A stretch of DNA of 64,000 nt, taken from NCBI GenBank assembly GCA_964017235.1, contig OZ024927.1:51961293-52025292 (forward strand), given 5' to 3'. The notes below the pieces were generated by a model. That model saw only the letters and a program-made list of their open reading frames with translations, searched no databases and was not told the origin of the DNA. The translations under genes were made by a program, and so were the position numbers. This DNA is from Sabellastarte sp. h YS-2021. Taxonomy: Eukaryota > Annelida > Polychaeta > Sabellida > Sabellidae. Positions within the stretch are counted from its first letter, which is position 1; each line of letters starts with the position of its first letter. Below, piece by piece: positions 30,101 through 45,100 of this stretch.

Positions 30101-33100
30101 AACTTCAGGTAGATTTATTCCAGAATGCCCAGCTCAGTTTATATTCCTGTTACTCCCCATAGCCATCTTTTGCAAATTTTTAGTCATATCAGCCATGGTG
30201 ATTTCTAAGAGCGGTGACAGTATGTAATACAGGTATATATATCTTTTGTTATTCCTATTGCAGGTTTGTAAGACAGATATCCGGTACAAGAAGAATGGAC
30301 GTATAAAAAAATTCTTCCAAAGCTGTTCTCCAGTTGATGAATGCTCAGTGTCACAATATTCCTCAGCAACTCGTGCAAAATGCTGTTGTGATGGTGACGG
30401 TTGTAACAGGGACTTGGAAGACTGTCATGAACTCTCTCCACCTGACTGTGGTAAGTAAGCTAATTACACTTCAGAGTTTGCTGAAATTTTGCAGTTTACC
30501 TTTGCAACCAAAAGGAAAGATATTTGTTGGCTGATTTGCAAGATTCCTTATTTAAAGTCATGAGAAGCTGTTCTCTGTATAAGAACAATCTCATTGTGTG
30601 GTATAATAAGGCAGATGATAAGGTGACAGCAGCTCAAGATTTCTGTCGTTTTATATATTGTAAAAAGATATATAGAGTATAATCTTAATTTAAGATTTGG
30701 TGATAGTACCTTTGGATGATATACTTGTTAAGCTCACCTATTAACCCTGTATTGAATCCCTCACCACCCAAAAGAATTGAGTGTCAATGGGTAATGGCTT
30801 AAGTTGGGTTTATGTTCTCCAACAGACATGCATCTTTTTTAAACCTTAAACATGTCTTATGTTTTGACAGAGGCTGACCCAGTTGAATGCAAAGTGGAGG
30901 AGAAATTTGAATGTGTGGCTAGCTTCCAGCAGCTTCTGTTGGTGCAGCAGTCATTACTTGTTCCAGACTTCAGGAGCCTTTGTGTGTAAGTATGAGGAAT
31001 AAACCATAGTCGAACTCTGTTCAGGTGAATCCTAGTGAACAAGAAAAATTCCTGTACTTATCAAAGATTTCAGTGTAAATTTCAAAACGTAAGTGTATTA
31101 AAACCTAGAGATTTATTTCCGTTGGAAGTAGGTTAAGTCGAATGCTATGTCAAATTTTGTTTAATCAAAGTTAAATGTCCAGATGTTTTTATAATTGAAG
31201 TTTTCATTTTAACTACCGTAATTTATGTAATAAATGCCCCTTCTAATAATAGCCCCCCATAAAATGTCAGTGACCAAGTTCAGAAACTGAAGTGTTACTC
31301 ATATTTAAAATACCCAATAAATTTTACTTTTTTTGAATCTGAATTTTATATATCATACCAATGTAATGAAATCATAATAAAACATACATAAATATTATCT
31401 CTTATGGTTTAAAGTAGCTGTGTTCAACCAAGAATATGCAGAAAAATACCTTACACTTTTGACTTTATCAGCCATGTTTGTTATCCACTACCCCTGCAGA
31501 GAAAAGTAAACCTTTGAAAATGCTGAAAAGACAATATACTAGTAATCCAATTATTTAAAGGTGGATATTTTATTGAATTGAAAATTTTTATACTTCTGCA
31601 AGTTGTTCTAATAAAGGCCTCCGCTTTGAAAAAAAATGCTGGGGCTATACAGAAATTACAGTATGTTATCAGTGGAAAAACATTTTCTGTATTATATTAC
31701 AGAGAATGTTTGCAATTGAGTGCTCTCAAATTGTCACAGCTATATGTTCACTTGAACAATATTTCAAAACAATTGGTGAAGTTTGAAAACAAATTGCCAT
31801 AATAATTTACTTGTCAGAATAATACAGAAAGCATTTGTGATTTGGCTGTGTTTTGGTGTAGAGCTGATCAGGCTACTCAGGATCATACAGCAGAATATAG
31901 ATTGAGTTATGGTATAAGATTTCTATAGGGTTTACATTCACTATAATGTTATCCAGTGAACATTTGTTTGCAGAGCATACCAGGCTACCTTGGATTGTAC
32001 AGCAGACTATTCACTAAACTGTGGAGAGAGGACTGTGAGTGTAATACAGGAATCTATGAGTTTCTTTGCCCTCTTCATGCCAAATGACTGTGATGTTGAA
32101 ATTTGCCTGATTGACAAAGCCAGTGAGTTATACAATAGAAACTCCTTAACACATTTATATTTAGTATTGTTATCTAATATCCCTGTTCCACTCTCACAAG
32201 TATGTCTTTTGACTGCACCCAATATATGATAGGGGTGTAATCTTATTGGTTGTACAACATATAAGGTGGGAAGGTCCCCTTTTTCAAACTTGTTAAAGCC
32301 TTTTACAAGTGAGCCCCTGTCTCCCAATTATCAGTTACTTATGTCAGATCATTTTATAACTTAGCTAGACTTATCTTTACAGTCATAAAACATACTTTTT
32401 CAGCAGCTCAACCATTTTGTCCACTCTTTTCATGAAATGAGTAATCTTTCTGTAAAATAGTGGCAGACGAACTTGTTCCATGAGGAAGATAAGTCTTCAT
32501 GTGTCTCCTGATTCATCTTCTCAGCTTCCAAATCTTACCATGACTTTGTGTTAGGAGTTGTCTTCTTGAATTGTGGCAGTAAGAGCAGGTTGTAAGGCCT
32601 TTTGTATTTATAAGGACTATCTTTTTGGTAATAAGACCTATCATTTTTGGTGGTACGACCTATTGTATCAGGCGAATGCAACACTTGTTTCATTTGAAAG
32701 GTCACATTTTCATGAAGTTTTGGTAAAGATCGCATGTAGCAGGGCAATGAGTTTAAAATAAGCTAGGTTTTACAATCAATAGTGAATGTGGAACAGTGGT
32801 TATAATGATGGGCTGTAATATCCTCTGTCCCTCTGTCTATTGGTGCTACACATAGCTTTGCTAAAGGCTCAAGTTTTTTTAATTAGGGAAAACTTTCAGT
32901 TCAGATAATAAAGTTTCAGTTTGTATTATGTGCTCATATATGCAGGCTTTGACATAAGCATACTGGTAAGACAGAGATGTCTATCTGATAAGCTTATGCC
33001 TCATAACAAATATTTTATAAATACAAAACATCTGTGTAGACGTTTGAAATAAAAGGTATAAATATAAGCCTTAAGCAAGGCTATACCGTACATACTCCAG

Positions 33101-36100
33101 GGATTTTTTTATTTATCCTGTTTTATGTGATAATCAGAATGACCCAAAGGTTGGGGATGACTTGTTTATCTGCATGTGGAAACATGTCCACATCAACCAA
33201 AAGAATTGATATGAAAATATGCATGGAAATATGGCTTATGTAATCTTTTTTAAACATTTCTGTACCATTTTAAAAATGACTTAGAAAATTACAAAAATGC
33301 AAAAACTAGTCAACTGATTTCTTAAAGTTATATTTCATTATATTTGATCCTCTAGTTGTTTATTACATTTGATACTAAGCATATACTGTACATTCTAACT
33401 CACAATTCATTACACCTATACTAGATATGGAAATGTTATTTTTCATTGAGCCTTTGCACTTTTTAAATTTTGTAGCCGAGTGTATCTCTTCAATCGATCT
33501 TCAGATAGAGGCTATTGGCAGACTGGCACCATTCAGTGCATGGCTAGGAGTGTGTTCGTAAGTAGGAAGTCATCATCATGTTATTTACCAAGTGGATGGG
33601 GGTGTCATTGCAATTGTTTTTAAAAAGGTGAAGCTTTCTTTGGCATTACTGTTTCATCATTTAACAATGCATTTAGCTGAAATACAACCAAACAGATATA
33701 TTTTAGTTTGTTAACTTTTTTCTTTGTTTTTTTTCTCGTGCTTTATGATGGTTTTAAACTATCGATCTGCTGTATTACAGCACTCAGCCCTTCAGGCTTC
33801 GTGGCTTTAATATTCAGCCGATCGATAGTTTAAAACCATCATAAAGCACTCGAATGCATCTTTTATTCCTATATTACAATACAACATTTCAATATCTTCA
33901 CAGGACAATAGAGGCCACCATCTCATGTGCCACCACCTCCATCCAGGTATGTGCCAGCAGTGATGGTGTGGATGTGATTGTTGAAAAGCTGGAGATGCTG
34001 AATACCATTGTGGTGGAGAAGTGTTCCAGTCCATGTATTGGAAGTCCATGCGATCATGGAAGATGTATCCCAGACCTGAATGGAGAGACCTATGAATGTC
34101 AGTGCGATGATGGCTGGATTGGTGAACACTGTGACATAGGTTAGTATGGGTTCATTCTAAACATTGTAAAATGTTTGTGTTAAACAATAAAACTTCACAA
34201 TGTAAACCATTCGCTTCTTTTATTAACTGCTGTCACAGGTGACCAAAAGTAGATAAAATTACTTCTTTGCATCCAAAGAAACATGATGGCTATTTAAGCC
34301 AATTGGTTCACACACAGAGTTTTTCAGCTTTGTTTTAATGTAAATAAGTGTAGAATAAAAGTGTGAAGTCTGTCACACTATGTGAAAGTCATCACAGGGG
34401 TAGAGTAAGATGAAATAATCAGAATTTGTTTCAGGAATGGGATTTCTTCACTGGCAGTTTTGCATACTGTGATAAATTTTACATTATCTGACTCTACTTA
34501 CCTTTCTTTATAAATAAATTGGTTTATTTCACCAGTATATACAACTTTATACTTTGAGAAAGAAAATTTACATTTCTGTGGAGCAAAAATGATTCCTTCA
34601 ACATTGAATTAGTTATTGTTGAGATCCAGTCCTTCACACTTGATTTTCTTACAATGTTGACCTCAGCAATAATATTGAATTTGTTTACAGAAGAATCATG
34701 TGACTTGATCACAGCTGCAGCCTGCCTGGTGAGCACCCAGTCATACTTCAGTTACATCATCACTGATCCATGTGATTGGAGGGAAGATGTCTGCGAGTAA
34801 GTTATTGTGCTCATGTCATCATATGTGTCTGTCTATCTATCTAGATATTCTTTTAAGTTTTAAATGTCACATGTTTGAAACACCTCTGTTATTTTAATTT
34901 CTGTGAACTTTATCATATTGTACCCAAACATATAAATGCTATTGTAGGAAGCATGTTTGAATCCCCCTGTGTGTAAAATGTCATTGGGGACTTTTCTGTA
35001 CAATGATGTTTTTGTGTGAAGGTGAGGAGTCTGCCTCCAAGCCAGCAATATGGAATCCCAAATTAATGTGTCTCAATATGTAAGTTAAAACAGCCTCAAA
35101 GTAGCATTGAAACAGTCTTAAAGTTTGTGTTGGGTTAAAGTCTGAGCTGTATGTTCCTACTTTGATTGTAAAGATGAATTCCAAGAGATTGAACGGCTTT
35201 ACTATGAAAAGACAGAGAGCTGTCAGTCCCAAGTTCATTATGCTGGACCGTTCTCAGGAACTTTTTACTTATTATAAAGAAATTTTGTAGAATAATTTAC
35301 AGAAAACAGTCAGATAGATGCCAACTTTGCTGAACTATATTGTCCCTATTACTTCCTTTGTGCCACTTTAATTTATGTCCTTAGTTGGCTTACAATAGAA
35401 GACCACAAATTGTGCAATGATGGTTTAACGATTTGATGCAGATTTCCAAATTATATAACTGTTGATGTATCTCTTTAGCTCCCCTTCTATTTGTCCTGGT
35501 TGAATTTTTCTTTCAGAAGTTTTGAACTCTTAAGTGTTTTGTAGAATTATCTCATCATTTTGGTGCTACATGTATTGTTATTATTATGACAGAGAGATTG
35601 AAGAAAACATCTTGTGTATAGAAGAGAACATGCTGACTTGTGATGATGATGTCAGAGCCATCTACCTCCGATACCTTGTCAGTATCTACAAAATAAAGAC
35701 AAGATGTGAGGAATCCATACCAATTGGAGGTACATATTCTTTCATTAAATATTTCTTAACTTTCTTCCTTATGTAATTGCCTGAAACATAAAACAGATCC
35801 AGCAGATATCAATATAATTTGTAGTTGATAAGAAAGCAATTGATTAAAAACATTAAAATCAAAGAATTTACCTATTAAATAAACCCAGAAATATGCTCAA
35901 ACCATAATTATACCAATTCTTAAACTTTTGTCATGTGATCTTTGGCATAAAATATGTATTATCTGTGTAGTCCTCCTTTTCACGCATGTCCAAGTATATC
36001 TGATTTAGCGACATACTGATGAAATTATATTTTCCATCTTTTTTAGCATATAATACACTCTTGGTCAAACTAAAATCCATAGTTTTATATTTATAAACTG

Positions 36101-39100
36101 GACGAGATCACTATTTGATTACTTTTATTTATTTTTATACAGGAGAAGCAGGTACAGTTATTTGTGATGTCATAGTAGAAGTTTTTGTGTATAATCCTAG
36201 ATGTGTGGTGTGATTAGTAATATAGTAAGAAATCTAAAATTCGCCAGGAATCTAAAATTTGCCACCTCTAAAGCCTTAGTTAATTTTATGAAGAAAATGA
36301 TGTTTTGTCTTAAACTTGGTATTTTTCAGTTCAAGAAGCCTTGATTTACTATACATTCAACAAAGCTCACCTCAATTAATTTATTTTAGTAGTATTTCAA
36401 CATGTGGCGAATTTCAGATAAGTGGCGAATTTTAGATTTCTTACTATAATATAGTTTACCACTAAGAAACTTATTTTTTTTTTGCAATTCCTGGATATTA
36501 ACAAGAGATAAGATGACCATGACAATGTGTGTCTGTTAAAATAAATTTGTGGTACTTAACTATTAGATTAATATTTAATATTGGGTCTTTGGTAAAACCA
36601 GTCATTACATCTTTAAGTGCCACACACCTTTGAAAGAAATAAGAAAACAGCAAATTTAATATCTATATGATTCAGTATTAAAGGTACACAGAGATAGAAA
36701 TATAAAGCTTTCAACTCTTTTGTTGTGCTTTTAAGAATATATTTTGAAAAAAAAAATTGTAGTGATTTTCATGTACCAAGTGCTGGAGATAACACACTAG
36801 TCTGCAATGTTATGTGGTAAACTTATATTACAATTATTACTTTGAAAGTGATTAATTCCTCTTACCTAGCTTTCCTCAGTCTAAATTTGCTATTCTCACT
36901 TGAATTATATTTCCATTGCAAATCCTCAAATGCTTTGCTTAATCTGGACATTACTTGATTTATCTTCCCACAATAGTTATATTGTCCATGTATTCTGCTT
37001 GCATTAAACAGCCATTACTTGCCATAATAGATCTTTCAAGTAATCTTGCAAAAAAAAAGTATTGCACAAAGTAATGAAAGTTATATACCCCATTCAACCA
37101 TCTTGTTTTAGACATCATATACTTGCTTCAGTACATCTTTTAAATCACTAGTGCTTGAGAGGTCAATGGGCAGGTACAGCAGCTTTACCAGTTATTGCAA
37201 TAGATGTCACTGAGCATACAGTACATCTACTTTGTGACTGCCATGTTGATACTGTTCATGTGTGAATTATATACCCTTTTGTAACTACAGAAACTAGAAC
37301 AAACTTTGGACTTTATGATGCTCATAAACAGTAAACAACATGATTAACTAAAACAACCATTGACCACCTGTTGCTTTTTTTGAGTAATACGAATCTATCT
37401 TTAAAATAGGCAATATGCAGATTATTATTATGACAAATAATTTATGTATTGATTGTGTTAGTAACACTTGGATTCTGTTTTAGGCCGGTTCCATTGTTGC
37501 AATTGTCCTCCCTGATTGGGGTATGATTCTGAAAATTGGCCATTTGGGAGGCAATTAAAATGTTCATAAACCCAATCGTACACTATTCAGGACCATCTTG
37601 TGACCATGAGTTTTGAATCGGGAATCAATCAGAAAGTTTAAGGGGGGGGGGGGGATTGGGGTCTTACTGGTTGCATTAAATGGTTTAATATTATAATAAA
37701 CTGTTCCAAATCCATATCTTGCCTTCGGGAACCCATTACAAACCTATCTTAAACCTATCTTACTATTAGCAAAACAATCTTTTCCATCTTAAGTCAATCC
37801 TAACAATTGTATAGGGCTTTTTAAAGTGTTTTAACCATTTGGATGGGTCCAAAAACTATCACAAACTTTTCTGAAGCCTATCATAAGAATTCTTGAATCA
37901 ATCACAATATCACTTGTAGAGCTATCAGAAAAATATCAGAAGTCTATCCTAAAAATATACCCATGAGTCATGAATGGTTTTATTTTTACCAGTCAGGAGG
38001 TAGGTTTATGATTAAATTGCCATTATGGAACATCCCTATTAATTTTGTCATATAACATAGCTCACACACAGGTCAAAGGTCCATGTTTTGAGTTTTGCAC
38101 CCCTTTCACCAGCAGAGGTTATATCAGCTGGATTCAAAACCACAAATCAGAGACTTGGGAGCCAAATAATGCAATCTGTTGAGACATTTTGTCCATATTA
38201 CCAGTTGTCCATTTTCACTTTTTTTGCATATAATTAAACACAATAGTTTTACCATCTGAATGACAAAAATAAAAAGTTCTTCCAGGGTTCACACCAACTA
38301 TTCATCTCTGGAAATTTTCCGTAACTCTTGTTTCTGAGTGAGAACTAACAAATCTTGCAAACAAGGACATTTCAAAATATACCATCTTTAATTGGTAAAG
38401 CTCAGGATTGTCAGGGAATAATTCTGCATTGAACTTTTCACATGCATTATATCCAGTGTTTAGAGTTAGATCGTCAATCATAAAGTGTTACTGTTGACTG
38501 TATGGTGATTGTGTTTATAGTTTGATGTCTTCAGTATCATCTGCACTTTTATGTCTGCCATTTTGCACTTTACTTGTAATATATTACATAAAATTTTAGG
38601 AAGTATTTGTTGTCTGTTCATAACAGTATTATATATTTGACATGCATTCATGAAGATAATGCAAAGGTCTTCAAGCATTTTTGGCATCAGTGAGAAATTT
38701 GCAGTAACTGATATGTTTTACACCTGAACCTGTATAAATGAAATTCCAAGGGACCTAAAATACATCTACTTAACCGTGAAATAACTCCAATAACTGGTTA
38801 AACTTCAGTGGAAAAAATCCTAACATTATTTGGCAAATTAAAAACAAGCTTTTTCTACTGCACAGAATTTGAATAAAAGGGAGTTTGACTGTTATGGCAT
38901 CTAGTGACAACTAGAGCTTTGGAAAATATGGTTTGGTAATAATATTTCTATTACAGGCCATTTGAAGTTATTATGGGCATATCCTGGTTACATTTAAGTT
39001 GTGATCCCTATCACTAATTTTGTAGAAAGAACTAAGGAGTAACTATACTTTCAAGCCGAATTTAGAAGTTAAAAAAAAGTATTCAAACAGTACACTATTT

Positions 39101-42100
39101 TCACCAAAAGACAGTAAAGATATTGTGACTTTCCTTGCGACCTTTTTCAGGACTGACATGTGCCAGTGGCGTAAAGGTCACCAGAGAGAAACTAGACCCT
39201 GCACCATCTCAAACCTGTATTGATGGAGAGGTAACACTTTTCAGCATAATCAGTCTGTTAAACTACAAAACTACAAACCACAAATTATAGTCAAACAGTG
39301 GACCAAGGTTAAAGTTATGCTTAAGTGGATCCAATTCTTGGAGAAAGGGATATACAAATGGGTTATACTTGATATTAATTTCTAGTTAGAAATGTTTTAT
39401 TATTCTGCACTCTGAACAACAATATAACATCACAAGAACACTGGCACAGAATTGTGTTCCAAAACAAACTGCCGTCTGTTAAAATAGCATATGATAGATT
39501 TTTAGTTTGTGGCATCCTGGTGTTTTATGATCATTAAAGTTTGTTAATAGTCTGTGGTTACTAAAACATTCATCGTAATTAGTTCAGCACATTTATGGGT
39601 AAATACAGATAATATAGACCATCAAACACCCACAATATAATAAAGACATAGTCATGCTTATAAAACACTACATACTAAGACATCACACTTGCGCCTTAGA
39701 GTCCTTTGCGCCTTAGAGTCCTTTGCGCCTTAGAGTCCATTGCGCCTTAGAGTCCTCTTTTTGCGCCTTAGAGTCCTTTTTGCGCCTTAGAGTCCTCTTT
39801 GGGCCTTAGAGTCCTCTTATCTGGGGAGATTAAGCACTATAAAAGTCCAATTAGAAATTAGAATCATTATACTAAGATTCTTCTCATGATAGTCATATAT
39901 CTACCGGACTAAATAGACAGATAAATGCTGATAAAACCACTTTATCTTTATACATCCTCAGTGAAGGTAACATTCAATTAATCTGACAGTGTGTTATTAT
40001 TTTCTTATTTTGACTTCTTGGGTAACTTCTATGGTAATAGATGAGAAGGTCTCTTATCCATCGATCTGAAACCCCAGCCAATCAAATTATTGCATTTAGA
40101 TGTGAGCCTCCTGCAGGAGCTAGCATAAAATGCTGCAGAGTGTTGCTTTTAAGCTAGTTAAGAATATAACTCTGAGACTACTACAAATACCAACATATTT
40201 ATTTTGTACCAACTTTTCTTTTGATATGTCATGTGTGTTTCCGTTAATATCTTGTATTTCTTATGTGTTGTCCACTGTATTATCTGTTTTATATTATATT
40301 TTACGTAATATTGTATGTCTGTTCAAGAAAAAGAAAAAAAATTAGTATTAGTAAACAAAATATGTTGCCACGTAACAACATTTAAGTGTCATTTTTAAAA
40401 GGTAACAACATTGCAAATGTTATTTATTGATAGACCAATTTGAACATCATTTGTTGATAAGCAACAATATTTCGAATGTCAGTTGTTGATATGCAGCAAT
40501 ATTTTAATACCATTTGTTGCATGGAGACAAAATGATTTTGAATGTTATTTTTTATTGTGATCAGGTGTGTTACACACAAGTGTTCCTAGAACAGCCAGTG
40601 ACCTACACCCGGGGTTGCCTCCCTGCAGAGGACATCCCAGACAGCAATCCTACTGCAGTGGAACAGTGGTATTCCTGTAACACTCCCATGTGTAACCGCA
40701 GGGATCCCCTGCCAGATGGGTACCCACCTTCAGACAATGATGACGAGTGTGGTATGAGCCTTTTCCATAAGCAGTGAAGAACTTAATGTAGAACTTTTCA
40801 GAATTATGCCCAATAGTATAGTCTATATAACTAGAACCTCTGCTATCCCCAGAATTTGGTTCTAATGGTCTAATGGGCTTAGTTAAATATATTTATATTT
40901 GTAAAATGTATGGATATTCTTAGTGTGCCAGGAGGCTTTTTCTGTGAAGATTTTTTGCCAGTTATATAGAAATATAATTTTTCTTACATTGTATTTAGTT
41001 GTTAGTATATATACTTTTTATCTATTAAAAGGCACCGACTCATCAATATATAGTTTACTTCATTGTTACCAAAAATGTTTGAACATAATTTCTTTTCTCA
41101 CCTTTTTGTCTAGAATGTGTCCTTTCACCTGAAACAAAAATGTTTTTAAAGAAACTTGGTAAAAAGTCTACAGCTCATGCAAAAACTTAATTTTTCTATT
41201 GGCAATTACAGTTTTGCTGTCAACTTTCTGATGCAAGTTGAAGACATAGAGTAAGAAATCTAAAATTCACCAGAAATCTAAAATTTGCCACCTCTAAAAC
41301 CTTAGTTAATTTTATGAAGAAAATGATGTTTTTGTCTATAAATTGGTATTTTTCAGTTCAAAAAGCCATAATTTACTATACATTCAACAAATCTCACCAC
41401 ATTTAATTTATTTTATTAGTATTTTCACATGTGGCGAATTTCAGATATGTGGCGAATTTTAGATTTCTTACTCTACTTCTTCTGATCAGTAAATATTCTC
41501 CAAAGCTTTCTTTCCTTATCCTGGTGTCTATGGATTCAGTGTGCTATGTCTCTGTATTCTGATGTTATATCGCCTTAGAGTCAGTCATATGATGGAGATT
41601 CAGTGCTATAAAAATACTCATTACATTACAATATTAATGTAATCTAATCATATACTTTTACAGTGCCTAATCTCTGCATTGGCAGATTTAATTTGCGAAA
41701 AGCTTACTTATAAAGCCATCAGACATATGATAGGTTGTAAATAAGAGATGACTCAGTTGTAGATTTGATAATAATATAAAAATTTCAGTTTTTATTTCCT
41801 CTGACCAGTTCTTTTCAAAAGACATTCTTGTTTGATTGTATTACAGTACGTGATCTGATTGAATGTCAACTGGAGGATATCAACCACTGTGTGGCAACAT
41901 TTTCCAAGGAATTCTCAGTTGAATTGAGCAAACTTCATCCTAACTATGGAAAACTTTGCAGGTGAGATATGGATCCCATCTGTTCTGCATGATGATCATT
42001 GCTGAACTTTTCTATACTTGTCAGCTGCGTTCTACATACATGCAAGGTAGTATCCCTGGGCCAGTGTCACTTAACCTACCCATCTTAGTCTTAATTACCC

Positions 42101-45100
42101 ACGGTGTTCTTTGTGGTGCTTGACCTTTTCCTGTCCCTGAATACTGAAATTGGTTGACTGTCTTGGTACTGTTGTGCCCTAGAGCCCTCCTAGTAAAGGG
42201 GAGATAAAACACTATGAAATTCCAACTAGAATTAGAATTCTGAATAATCCTTGTTTAAATGTTTGATATTATCTGTTTTCATGTAAATATCAGATCAATA
42301 GCATTCAAAATATACTTACAGAAAGAAAATGTATCTAGATGATAGATATAGGCTCAGCCATCTTACAGATCTAACAGAAACTTAAAATTCATACATTCCT
42401 CACTTAAGGCAGGACAGGAACCAATAACAATTTCAACAACATTACATAACCTGCATGTGAATCCATAAAAGCTCTGTTCTCTCACACTGGAATTGCTCAT
42501 GCTCTGTTGTTATTTGTTTAGCTCATACTGGGCCAGTTATGAATGTGCACGCTCTCTGTCAGTGAAGTGTTCTGGCCGTCTGGATGCGACACTGAACTTC
42601 ACTTTCAGTGCATACTGGGAAGTGTTGAAGGAAACATGTGAGGACCCAGCAACTATATGCTTTGAGGTACGATTTATTGGCACTACAAATGATCAAAGCC
42701 ATTTAAGTAGAAATCTGGTAATTAGTATTCCCTTTTAAATAGAAGTATATATCCTAGGGTCCATATTATTAAAAAGTTTCAAGCCCAAGTTGATCAACTG
42801 ACATTGTGCTAACAAATTACCTGCAAGTCGCCGACAAGTAAACTTGCTGACAGATTATTTAAATACAAAAAGGTCCCTTGCAGTTTTTATAACACTAAAA
42901 TATTGCCATAAAAATTGCTTTAAAATGTATTATATATCTGGGATCATTCATTTAACTTCATTAAAACATGTTATACTACGAAAATGTGATGAAACTTCTC
43001 AAGTTTAAGTATGTGTGTAACTTAACGGACCATTCACAATAAAATGACAGAGGAGTTCATCTTTTGGACAGTAAAAACATGATCTGTCTGCTTTGAAGAC
43101 ATGTATAAATGATTATTTGAATATTGTAACGTCTTTTCAGTGAAAAAATGACAAAAAATGGGGTAATAATGTGTCATTAATTTATTTAAAATTTGTCGGC
43201 AAGTTGATGTCTGCGAGTTGTCTTGTCGGCGATTTGCTCATATACTGTGCTAACAGTGCATCAAGATTAAGTTGGTATTCACAAAAAAGTTGAGCTAATT
43301 TGTGAGTCAACATTTGGCTTAACTTTTATTCACCAGTAAAAATAGATAAAAGTTTGGCTCAAGTATGGTCAAAACTTTTGCACTGGCTAAACTTTGCGAA
43401 CACTGATTTTATTCTGGGTTTTATCTCAGCTTTATCTTTCTTTGAGAACATGGACCCAGGTACTCAGAAGTCCCAGATAAGAAGAAACTTTATTCTTATT
43501 GATTGTTACCATGTTATTTGGAATTCCAGATTAGTAGAAGCCTTTTTCTGATCTGTTATGGTTTAACTTAGCAAGATTCACCTGTATTTCAATCAACAGG
43601 CTCTCCATAAAATGTTTTGGATTAGAAGATATCATGAGTTTATAACAGTATAATGATAAACAAGCTATTTGTAGTAGTGATAGCAGTGTCATAAAACTAA
43701 ATGCTTATTTTATTTATTGATAGCATGTTCTTATTTTTTATTCATTGATCACCTCACCCAGACTTGAAGACATAAAATCATCCATATTTCTATACCAGAA
43801 GAAACCACTTAGAATACAATATTTAGATATTTATTCTTTTTATTGTGAATATTGTCCTGTCACAGAAAGAGTATTGTACCCAAAATCTCATCCTCTCCTC
43901 TCATCCTAGATCTCCATAGGTGAATTGTAATTGGAAAAAAACATGTGCTACATTGCTGTATATCCACCGTTGATATTTATGAAATATCTCAAACTCAATC
44001 ACAGTTTAAATCTCAAAAAAAAGTGTTGAATCTTAGCTGTTTATGTGCTGAAATTCAAATCTGTGTCTGAGTCTGAATTTAAACTTCAAATATAACTTTG
44101 ACTTTTTAGATTGATCAATGCCAAGTCCGGGGTTTAAATCAAAATCTCAAGCTCAGGCTTAAATTAGAAAGTTGGTATTTACCTGGTGAAAGTTACTCTA
44201 CCTTATCACTATTCTTATGCTGTATTGTATCCATGTATTTGCAACCAGTCGACAGCCACCAGTTGCCTTGAAGAGATGAAGCTGATCACAGTACAGACAG
44301 GTATCATCACTGGCCACGTACCCACTGACCTCACCTTCCTCTGCAGGTAAGTACTGAAGTACCTATAGACTAAAGGCATGTTTGTACTAGGGATGGGTCA
44401 GTTCTCAAGTACTGTAAATTTCCAAAATAACGCCCAGGTTCAAATAAACGCCTGGTTCAAATTAACGCCTGGTACCAAGCACACTGTTTACAATTTATAA
44501 CACTGTTTTTGTATTTCAAAAGAACGTCTGGTTCAGTTTAACGCCTGGTATGATGCCATTTAAAAATAATTAACGCCAGGGCCATATTTTGGAAAAAATA
44601 CGGTAGCAACTTATCTATTGCATTTTACTGAAATACCATGACAAAATGTTACAGCTGCCATCTCACTTGTCAACACACATAATGGAAGGAAAACCTAAAA
44701 TATTGGAAACAAGCCCAAATCTTAAGAAATTGCTGACTTTTATCCCGTATATAATTTGTACATTTGTGGACTTTACTCATGTGGCTTTCATTATCAGTCT
44801 TTAAAACATTTGTCAATATAGTGTATTTCATGCAGATGTTTCTTGTGACTCCCTTTTCCAGTGAAAATATCAAACAAGACCTTTTACAACCATACATCAT
44901 AAGACCATTTAAAAAGACTGCTTATGAGCTTCTTAGTGTGATGCATTTTGTGTAATAAAACCATACAATGGTGGTTTTTTTTAACATATTTGGGGTTTTC
45001 ACTATAAAGTCAACATTTACATGTTTTCTCACTTTTCTTTTAAGCCACTTCCATTACTCTAAGACCTGTATTGAGTCAAACATCCGCGGCTGTGCAGCTC

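Noticed and set aside
42667-42690. Shared word cgatttattggc after exon 37 and inside exon 21
   Set aside because: A 12-base match at non-equivalent positions, probably chance.
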